From: Rusavskia elegans
Taxonomy: Eukaryota > Ascomycota > Lecanoromycetes > Teloschistales > Teloschistaceae
DNA length: 64,000 nt
Direction of reading: 5' to 3'
NCBI GenBank assembly: GCA_011316305.1
Contig: SAUG01000012.1
Location: 248,001-312,000 of the forward strand
This document shows, piece by piece, positions 34,264-43,129 of this stretch. The position numbers and the translations under genes were made by a program. The notes below the pieces were generated by a model that searched no databases, was not told where the DNA came from, and saw nothing but the letters and a program-made list of their open reading frames with translations. How positions within the stretch are numbered: position 1 is the stretch's first letter; the number at the start of each line of letters is the position of its first letter.

Positions 34264-35645
34264 ATGCAGGAAATGCAGGTACCCTCTATAGTGACGACGG
34301 GTCTTATCATCGTCTCCGCCCTGTCTCCTGTCCTGTCTCTCATTGCGATTTTTTTCCGTTATAAGGCTCGGAGCGCTGCACGACAGAGCTTCCAAGCTGA
34401 TGACTGGTGGATCGTGGTTTCTTGGGTAAGTTGTCTCTGCTTTGTGGACGACGTTATCTGACAGCAACAAGGTGTCCACAATTGCATTAAGCATCAACGC
34501 TTGGGTATTTGGCAGCATCATGGGCGTCAATTTCTACAAAATCGATCCTATCAAGGGTGTATCAAGGTCACTGATGGTTAGTGGGCCCTCGATAGAAACT
34601 CTCGTTGCAACCAAACCAAAGGCTAAAAGCACAGTGTCTTCTTGTCTCGAGCGCAATACTTCAAGTCAGCTTGACTGTTGTCAAAATATCGATCTTGCTG
34701 TTCTACAAACGGATCTTCTCGACGCCAAAGTTCAAGTCTGCCGTATGGTTTGCGATAGTGCTCATCAGCGCTTGGGGTATCATCTTTTTCTTTGTGAGTA
34801 CAATTCTTCCTGGCCAAGGACTGGTCTCATATCTCTGCAGCTGGTACTTTTTGAGGGCGATCCTGTGTCGATGTCCTGGACTGGGAAGGGCAGATTCAGG
34901 TTTGATACGACAAAGTTTGGAGTGGCCCAGGTCGGGACAAGTATCGCACTCGATATCGTCGTTCTCATATTTCCAATACCAGTCCTTTTGGGTCTGCATA
35001 TGAAGACACGGAGAAAGATTGGTATAGCCCTGATCTTCTGGCTTGGTGCCTTGTAAGTCAAGCACGATCGACAACAGAACGTCAAAGCTAACAAGGCAAC
35101 AGCTGCTGTATTGCAGCTATTGTTCGGCTGGTTCTTTTGAATGCGACACTGGCAAGAGTAGCAGCTTCTGGAAATGCAGTCTGTAAGTACTGAGCTCTAA
35201 ACCTTGTTCTAGAATTGTTATGCCAATGAGCACAACAGACCTCCAATCCAGGCAATATATATTCATGATGCTGGAACCTAATTGCTCCATCATCGCGGCC
35301 TGTTTACCTTGCTACGGTCCTCTCCTCGCGAATGGCAGGGGTTTATCGTCACTCCTCTCGAGCGTTCGATCTGTCTTCTCGCTTCGAAGCCATGGAACCA
35401 AGGGCTCTAGTGGCACCAAGAGCCCGCACCGTACTAAAACCGACTACACAGATACGGCTGGGCCAGATGGTACGTCAAACGAGTCTCAAGTTGAGCTTGC
35501 GCAAGCGTCGGGCGACTGGTTTAAAGCACAGGGCCAGAACACAGTAAACATTGAGCGATTCTCGGAAGGCACAGATGAGGAAAGAACGGGGTACCATGCC
35601 CAAGGTATCTACATGACCAGGGGAGTAGATGTGACGAGTACCTAG
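34264..35645 (+). CDS. rhodopsin-domain 7TM integral membrane protein
   Basis: Six exons, 34264-34425, 34472-34576, 34635-34793, 34841-35052, 35103-35182 and 35239-35645, 374 residues. The spliced text follows the fungal rhodopsin-domain (SAT4/PTH11-related) family: segment 1 near residues 8-30, ADDWWIVVSWVSTIALSIN, then SSAILQVSLTVVKISILLFYKRIF, then FAIVLISAWGIIFFF, then TSIALDIVVLIFPIPVLLGLHMKTRRKIG, and EPNCSIIAACLPCYGPLL before a polar cytosolic tail of about 105 residues. Such proteins are frequent in fungal secondary-metabolite clusters and near surface-sensing genes, but their ligands are mostly unknown. No opsin Schiff-base Lys is evident. It may sense or move a lipophilic product; this is inference. 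Confidence 0.85.
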
Positions 35646-36163
35646 AATGCTTGATAGTATCTCGCGACGCACAGAAGTTAATGTGGACAATGGTCAAGTG
35701 TGGTACCGTGTACTCTACGAGTCAGGTCCACCAAACGCGCTTGAAATATCAGCTTATCGTAACCACAAGTCCTTCAACCAAGCATAGGAAGCTTTGCCAA
35801 TTCCGGAGAACCGGCTGTTTGCCCGCTTTGGTGCGGCCAGGCATCATTGGAAACAATAATGTCAAAACTATTCTGGGAACAGCCAAACGTCTGTGCATGT
35901 CCTGTAGGCATCCACGGGTCGGAAAATATAGTCTTGGCAGATGGTCTCTATTGAGATGCATGCATGACTGCCTGCATGGAGATTGTCTGGGCGCTTACAT
36001 GGGGAAGTTCTGGTACGAGTAGGTGGTTGCCAAAGACAACCTCCGCAAGGTTCTTGACGACGGCTTCTCCCTAGGAGTGATATTGTCCGGCTGTGGCCTT
36101 CAGTCTTATCAATTGCACTTATTCACTCTTTGTCGGGGTTTCCGTATATCCTATCACAGCAAA
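35646..36163. other. intergenic upstream of methyltransferase
   Basis: About 520 bp. It includes a CCGGAGAACCGG dyad at 35803-35814 that shares the CGGAG half-site seen elsewhere in the cluster. A 123-codon plus frame (35651-36022) has no motif. Confidence 0.4.
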
Positions 36164-37227
36164 ATGTCCGAAGAGTATAATAGAGGGCGTGATCATATTT
36201 CTTCCATCAAGTACCCTCACAACGCTCATTGGATCACCGTGTGGTTGCTGATCTGGGACTATCTAGGATCGATTACTTCCATCATTTTCTCACGCAGCTT
36301 GTAGGATACAAGATCCACCCGACTGTCAGGACCAGCTCTCGACCCTGCCGTGTTGCAGACCTCGGAACCCAGACAGCGTACGTGTGCCATGTACTGGTGA
36401 AGGAAGTCGGCACTGATCAGCGCAATGGTAGCATTTGGCCAATAAGCGTCGCCGAGGATCCAACGCTTGCTGCAGACATCGACGCATTCGATTGCTCTGA
36501 CAAATGCTTCCCACCATCAGCCTGGCTTCCGGGCAACCTGCGACTCCACCTCCACGACGTTTACCGCCCATTCTCGGACCAATTCCATGGGCAATTCGAT
36601 ATTGTCCACCTACGGCTATTCCTAAATCTGTCTGCCACACAAGTCGGCGGCATACTTCGAAACGCAATTCAGCTGCTGAGTATGTTCTGCTGCCTGCCTC
36701 CATGTGGCCCAGGGTTCGAGACTGATGCCGTATGACTCAAGAGTCAGGAGGATACGTTCAATGGACAGAGCACGACAAGGCGAACATCACACCCACAGCT
36801 GCATCCCCCGGTTTGTCCATGGAGGCTGCGCAGCGTTTCATAGAGCTCCAGCAATCCCCGTTCCCAAAATACGACGTACAGTAAGCTTGCCACCTTGCCA
36901 TGTTCCACCGCAGCCATCCCTCCCTGTTCATCCTGAGGGAGCTGACTACTGTTTGGCACCAGCTGGGTCGACAACATTGGACCATTGATGACCGAGAACG
37001 GTCTGGAAGTGGTCGCACTTGACCGCATCAAGACAAGGCCGAGCATGCTGCCACAGATCAACGAGCTGCACCTACTGTCCATGATGGATGTACCCAAGGG
37101 TCTTAGTGCGGCAGTGGATGATTTTCGCGACAAACATCTTGATGCGTTAGTAGAAGAGTATCGGAACGGGACTTCTACTATCGATGGCTTTATCTGTGTG
37201 GTAGGCAAGAAGCCGCACCTGTCATGA
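36164..37227 (+). CDS. SAM-dependent methyltransferase (class I)
   Basis: Five exons, 36164-36210, 36267-36377, 36432-36679, 36742-36880 and 36963-37227, 269 residues, introns of 54-82 nt. Motif I is CRVADLGTQTAIW (Asp47), completed by a GTACGT-donor splice. The acidic post-I strand is DIDAFDCSD followed by FPPSAWLPGN, then HDVYRPF, FDIVHLRLFLNL (motif IV area) and, across the next splice, LLKSGGYVQWTEHD (motif VI). This layout is that of the methyltransferases common in fungal secondary-metabolite clusters. It probably transfers a methyl group to a hydroxyl or carboxyl of the diterpenoid. Motif I has Thr-Ala where the third Gly of the GxGxG loop usually stands, so activity should not be taken for granted. 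The short N-terminus (MSEEYN) could be longer if another upstream exon exists. Confidence 0.8.
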
Positions 37228-37477
37228 TTGTAAGGAGAATTGCGTATCTGTCGCAGCACTGAAAGGGTTAGGGAGAGCCGTGATGTTTCCGTAAGGTCAA
37301 TACTCGGGAGGAGAGAGATGGACAACTACAGATGACGACTTTAGGACTCCGATTCAGACTTTTCGCAAAAATGATCACATATGTTTAACGTGTACAATAG
37401 AATGCCATGCATCGGAAGCTATGAATGATGGAAGCTCGCCATGACGAACATATACATCAATACATCACCAACCACTT

Positions 37478-39117
37478 TTAGAACGGGCAAACACCGCGTT
37501 TCCTCCTCCTCACCAGGACTTTGATCCATGGTAGTGGAAACAAGAATTCGTGGATGACCACGTTCTTCGGCCTTACAGCATGAGGAAGAAACTTAAACTC
37601 GTACTCGGTCAGTAGCTTGACAAACGTCATCTTAAGCATCAGACTGGCAAAATGTCGCCCCGGACAGGCGGTTTTGCCGTATCCAAAGCTAAGGACCGTC
37701 TTCTCCGGGGTAGAAAATTGGTGGTCTCCGTTCTCTCCCTCCTTCTGGCGAAGACGATAACTTCGCAGTCCATCGAAGCACTCCGGATCCGGAGCGTTGT
37801 CTGGATCATTCTCGATGGCGAAAACGGGAAGGCAGACATATGTGCCTTGAGGAACATGCAGTCCGTCCGAAAACGTGTATGGTACTTTGAAGAGACGTTT
37901 GAGACCAAGGATTGTTGGTGGTGACATACGTTGAGACTCTCGAAGCACGCTATCCAATTGTTGAAGCCGATGATATGAGGCATAACTCCAATTCTCGGAG
38001 TTTATACTTTCTATCTCTTTCCGCAAACCATCAAGGTATCCAGGATTGCCAATCAAATCATACAGGACATTCACCATCCTCAATAGCGTGGTGTGGACCG
38101 AAGCTAAGGCTAGGAGAACTTCCACAAAAGCCAGGGCTTCGGGGTCGCGGTCTCTGCCTTTCGCCGTGTCGGCGAGCCATGTGAGGACATTGAAGTGTTC
38201 CTCAGCGTTCCAGTCATTCGTCGAATCTTTACTGCTCTCGACCAGTGCATGGCGAAACTTGGGCGCAAGAAGTCTTTTTGCGGACTTGATATAGTTCCGT
38301 CCAAACCAATAAGTGGGAAGGAGACGGCTAATCAAAGAATGGGTCCACGCTGGAAAAAGCCGCATGAATACAATGGTTTTGAATACTAAAAAACTGATCA
38401 GAGAGCGTCTCCACAATTCCGAGGCACAACGAGACTTACGAGATTCCGTGTAGTTGACGGAGACGTCCAGCCAGCCGCGATCCCGACACAACGACGGGCC
38501 GACAAGTGCTCGTGCAGATACTCTTGCCGCCACTTTACCGAAAAGGCGAAAGGGTTTGATTGTTGTCCATTCCTCACAGTCTGGAAAGTAGTCCTCAATG
38601 GCCGATGTCAGCTCGCTCTCCAGGTGAGGCGTCAGGGTATCGAGGCGTGGAGTAAGCTTGCGCTGTACAATACTATGATGCAATCTACTGTCCAGGATTG
38701 TGTCCAAGCCTGTGTAGGGACCCAAAAGATCATGTTCAAGAGCGCCGTGCGGGCTTGCGATATTCGAAGGCAGGGAAGAAAGTTCGTCGATACTCGAACG
38801 CGGTAATACAACTATATTACCATCATTTCGAATGAGTCGAAAGACTTGGTGCTTGAACTGAGTGAGTGTAAGCAGTATTCGTGCTCGATGGCAAGTCTCA
38901 TTACCTTGCGATAACCTAGATCAAGAATATTGACTGCGTTGCCCGCGAAAAGTAAGTTGAGTATGACACGAGGTATCAGAGCAGACGGCCTGCCCACAAT
39001 AGGGTGGCCTTCCTGCTTTCGTACGAGCTGTCTCGTCATATACAACTCCAGAGAATAGTACAATACCACAACGGAAACGAAGATCGATACTATTGACGAC
39101 AAAGATTCTGGCTCCAT
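37478..39117 (-). CDS. cytochrome P450 monooxygenase B
   Basis: Three exons, 39117-38905, 38857-38440 and 38385-37478, 512 residues. The N-terminal anchor is at about residues 8-25 (IVSIFVSVVVLYYSL). The I-helix stretch LLALASVHTTLLRMVNVLYDL has the A-S-x-H-T-T form common in gibberellin-type and related fungal diterpenoid P450s. ExxR is LRESQRMSPPT, and the heme loop is SFGYGKTACPGRHFA with ligand Cys451. Intron 2 (38439-38386) is 54 nt, GTAAGT to TTTTTAG, and has no in-frame stop, so an unspliced mRNA would read through with 18 extra residues; the spliced form (NYTES-LFKTIVFMRLFP) fits P450 structure better. It should oxidise the diterpene scaffold at the ER. It is convergent with the methyltransferase gene. 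Confidence 0.9.
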
Positions 39118-40525
39118 GGTACGAGGTATGTAGACTCTTGACGTTATTTTACCATTGAGACTGTCATGTGTTCATAAGGATGTAACGGAATGGGTATAGG
39201 AGACTCATCCATCCTGCCCTTGGACCATGCCATTGCCATTCAGATCAACCTCGGTCACGGGGCCTGAAGAGGACGGCTGAAACACAGGCACAATCTACAT
39301 GTCCAAGGTCTGATACCCGACCAGGTCTGGTGCCAAACAGCGGTCACTTGCCGGACACTGCCTCCACCAAAAAGCAACAAGGCATAATCCCCAGCGCCCA
39401 ATGGATTCACAGGATGGGTGCGATCTGGACTTGAGTTTTTCACCGCCATATCCGTGGCACAGGATCCCACGCCTTCTTGGACCTCGATGAGCTCCAAGGG
39501 AAGCCGCAATCCGAAGCACATGATCAGCACCTGTGCGAGGAGGGTAAGACTCGAACGATCGGCGCCGCACATCACTGCTGGACAGTAACAAATTTGACTT
39601 TCAAGACTAACAGGGAGACAACGCATCACAACCATAATTGGTCCGCTCAGCAGCTCGTGTAACTGTGGCGAGGCCGGTTGAGAGGATTGGTCCCAAACAA
39701 GTAATCAAAGGTGGACAACGACACTCGTCGCTGTGCCATACGCACGGACTATGGGATGGGATGGGAATCGAAGAAGGTTCGCGGTTACACACCCACACCC
39801 TCCCTTACGGCGGTAGGAAGTCAGCCGCTACCGCCACGCCGTACAGTATGCAGCCTGCACAGGGCAGGAACCGGCATTCTCCAACATTGAGGGATGGATT
39901 CGCCCTTCGCATCCTGCAAGATGACGTGAAGGATCTTTCCGTCCTCTGAAATGCGACCCGGAACCGGAGAATTTATGCAGCTACTGTACCCTCCTTGCGG
40001 TCCGCCGTTGAATCAGATGGGCGCTACCAAAGTCAAAAGTGCTAGGCGGACAGCAACGCTATCGATGCCGTGCATGTACAAGGCTGTACAACCGTAAAAC
40101 AGATGCCCAGCACTCCCACAACACCCACCAATATTGAGGCTTACATGTACCGTTGGATTGCAGGGCACACCTATCGCTGCCATCCCTGTTCTCCGACTTC
40201 GCGCCAGTCTTGTGCGCTGCCAACACCCAACTCTCTGGTTTCATCCCGATGATGAGCTCAACTGCGAATGGTATCGGACATCATTTCCCCTCGCCGCTGC
40301 AGTCAGTCCCATGAGCTCGGGCTTGATGGTTCGCCGCCTTTTTCGGAGCTCCGAAGCAGGGTCTTGCATCATGCCATTCTCCTCTAGGCGTCCCTGCTGC
40401 GAGATTGCAAGCTGACAGCTTTCGTCTCGCCTTTCGAACAATCTTGTCCATTTGTACGTACCGCACCGAGAGTGCTATCATATTCAATCTGTCTCTGATT
40501 TTTATGGCAACCTGATTTCATCGAA
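39118..40525. other. divergent intergenic between P450 B and MFS
   Basis: About 1.4 kb. Frames at 39255-39635 (-) and 39638-39949 (+) carry no recognisable domain and I do not call them. It contains the perfect 14-bp palindrome entered separately and a CCGGAGA half-site near 39965. The size would allow a small lost gene, but I see no coherent relic. Confidence 0.4.
40342..40355. promoter_or_regulatory. perfect palindrome with CGG-N4-CCG core
   Basis: TTCGGAGCTCCGAA is a 14-bp perfect palindrome about 170 bp upstream of the MFS start codon. It shares the CGGAGC half-site with the dyad upstream of the GST gene, at a similar distance from the ATG. Candidate zinc-cluster regulator site. Confidence 0.35.
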
Positions 40526-42384
40526 ATGCAAGATTATCCGCATTCCGAGAAAGACACGGGCCACCTCCCGCAAAACCTTCAGCCTAAGCAGGCAGTCTCG
40601 GACGGTAGTGAGCGTGAACATATCATAGAGAATTCTATCGATCCGGAGAATGAGATCAGAGGGGCCAAGCTGGTCATACTTCACCTTGGGCTCTGTCTCT
40701 GTACCTTGTTGACTGGCTTGGTTGGCACATTTCACCCTTGGTGGACGTTGAAGACTAAGCAGCTGATCATAGACAGGATTTCAACTTGATCGCTACCGCA
40801 GTGCCCGTCATAACATCGGATATCAGCTCCATCAGAGACGTTGGATGGTATGGAGCTTCTTACTTTATTTCCCTGTAAGTTCGTGCAAGTATCGAGACCT
40901 ATCACAACCCTCTCTAATGCAATCCAGATGTACAACACAGCCTCTCGCTGCGAAGACGTTCACCCTCTTTCCAAAGACAGTCGTCTACTTGGCTCATCTT
41001 GCAATATTCGAGATTGGAAGCTTGGTCTGTGCATTAGCCCCTACATCACAGGCTCTTATTGTAGGAAGAGCCATGGCCGGCTTTGGGGCATCGGGGATCT
41101 TTGCGGGTGGTCTCATCCTCTTGACGACCGTCGTTCCCTTGCATAGACGCGCGGTTTGGATAGGCACATTGAACTCTACCTTTGCCGTTGCGAGCGTAGT
41201 GGGCCCGGTGATTGGAGGTGCGCTCACAGAACATGTCAGCTGGCGGTGGTGCTTCTACATCAACCTTCCTGTAGGTGGACTTGCCGCTGCCTTTGTGCTA
41301 CTTTGCTGCAGGATCAAGCGCGCTTCTACCGAGGATCTGCCCTTAATGCGAAAGATCAAATGCCTGGATGCTCTCGGTTTCCTGCTATTCACTGGCTCGG
41401 TTGCTATGCTTCTACTCGCGCTCCAATGGGGTGGTATCGCTTACGGATGGAAATCATCCGTCATAATAGGGCTGCTCGTCGGTTCTGGAGTCGTCATGTC
41501 TCTATTTGTGGCCTGGCAGCTTTTTGTACCAGATATCGCATTGATACCTCCGAGGCTCTTCGCCAACAGAAATGTAGTACTGATATTCAGCTCTGCTCTT
41601 TTCTCAAACGGTCCCTTTCAGCTCATCATCTACTGGTTACCCATCTGGTTTCAGGCCGTTCTCGGGGTTACGCCAACCGCCAGCGGAATCAGATACCTAC
41701 CAACAGTCATTGCAGACTTCCTTACTTCCATCATTGGAACGGGAATAGTAACAAAACTCGGTACCTGGAATCCTTTTCTGATTTTTGGCGCAGCGATGGT
41801 GTCTCTTGGTGCTGGTCTTCTGTCCACAATTCACCCAGGCACTCCGGAGGGTCATTGGATTGGCTTTCAGATCATCAGTGGTGTTGGATACTCTTTGATC
41901 GTAACCATGGTAAAAATCCTCGTAGTCGTTTCCATACGGCAAATCCGACTGATCACGCTCGCCAGGCTCACATGGGGGTGCAAGCCTCGCTTCCTTCCGA
42001 TCTTGTCCCTTTCGGAGCAACAAATCTACTCTTCGTGATCTCCGCCAGTTGCGCCATTTTTCTGGCCGTCGGCCAAGCCGTATTCCAGGCGCGACTTGTC
42101 AGCAATTTAGTTCAAGTGGTGCCAGCAGAAGCTGCTAAGAGCATCCTTACACTGGGTGCGAATAGTATTCGTTCCAATCCAGAGGTTCAAGATCTGTCCC
42201 TTGTTCTTCAAGCCTACAGCAGCGCCATAACGCAAATCTTGGTTCGTATCCATCAGTCTGCTCAAAGGGCTGTTTCATTGACTCGTCGTAGCTTGTTCCC
42301 GCAGCGGCAGCCGCTATTTCTTTCGTCCTGGTGAGTAGCACTAAGTGGATATCGACTAAGAAGGCAGAGCCAAAGAGTATATGA
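40526..42384 (+). CDS. MFS drug:H+ antiporter-type exporter (14-TM)
   Basis: Five exons, 40526-40720, 40777-40874, 40928-41909, 41966-42241 and 42292-42384, 547 residues. A polar N-tail of about 50 residues precedes TM1, LVILHLGLCLCTLLTGL joined by splicing to DFNLIATAVPVITSDI, the TM1 motif of DHA2-type transporters. Later signatures are VGWYGASYFISLC, GRAMAGFGASGIFAGG, TTVVPLHRRAVWIG and GPVIGGALTEHVSWRWCFYINLPVGG (antiporter motif C). The last exon restores VPAAAAAISFVLVSSTKWISTKK. About 14 hydrophobic segments are visible. It should sit in the plasma or vacuolar membrane and export the pathway product or protect against it, using the proton gradient. Confidence 0.92.
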
Positions 42385-43129
42385 ATAGGCTGGCACAATT
42401 ATTCATCATACATGGAGGTACCTGCAAGACTTAATGGGCCTCACTCACGAGCATGAACTATCAAAGGGGGTAGACTGCGGGTAGCATCTGTGTATCCATG
42501 ACAAGATATGCGGCTAAGATGGGAAGCAAAACATCATCCCAGCCGCCCATGTGTAAGGGTCTCAAAATTTGATCTTCTGACAAAGACTCAATAGAGAGGC
42601 TTGTTCCAATAACGCACCATGCGGTGTGGTGGAGTCAAATTCGTCACTAAGTGCGGCGTGCTGCCTCACAGTGAGTAGTAGTATTGACCAACCCAGCCTC
42701 TCCTCGGCTAGTACGCAGAAGCATTGCGGAATACGGTGTAAGCCTGATGGAGGCGAAGGCTTCCGACCAAGGTGTCTCCTCACCATAACAAAAGAGACAA
42801 GTCAGTGGAGCAGACGCATTCCCCTGTTCCTTTGCAACTACACAGCCTCAGGGAGCCTGTTTCCTCGCGAGACCGCCGCTCTGTAGGCAATCGTGCATGT
42901 CTTGAAACGTAAGCACGCATGCTCGATCTCCGTGGAACTGGCTGGAAGTAAAAGACCGTCAGACGATCACTGAACGAAGCTCATACACAGCTAGATCGTA
43001 GTGTCCTATCCTTGCTTTACCTTATATATCGCCCACTTTGACTCACGTCGTGTCCTAAACTTCAGCCCTTCAAACAGTAACTTCCTATTGCCACTACATC
43101 ACCATTCTTGATCTATCACAAACATCGGC
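42385..43129. other. cyclase upstream region
   Basis: About 745 bp between the MFS stop and the cyclase start. It holds a TATA-like box, a CTCCG half-site about 200 bp before the ATG (near 42928) and a CGGAATACGG direct pair near 42726. No gene. Confidence 0.5.
43022..43030 (+). promoter_or_regulatory. TATA-like box of the diterpene cyclase gene
   Basis: TTATATATC about 100 bp upstream of the cyclase ATG, followed by a pyrimidine/A-rich leader. Position and form fit a core promoter; the transcription start is not determinable here. Confidence 0.4.

Noticed and set aside
39255..39635. 126-codon minus frame in the P450 B / MFS gap, considered as a lost cluster gene
   Set aside because: Neither this nor the overlapping 98-codon frame shows motifs of a GGPP synthase, hydrophobin or oxidase.
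41156..41900. Long alternative plus frame inside the MFS gene
   Set aside because: Only its 3' end (41966-42241) is a true exon; the rest is an off-frame shadow of MFS exon 3.
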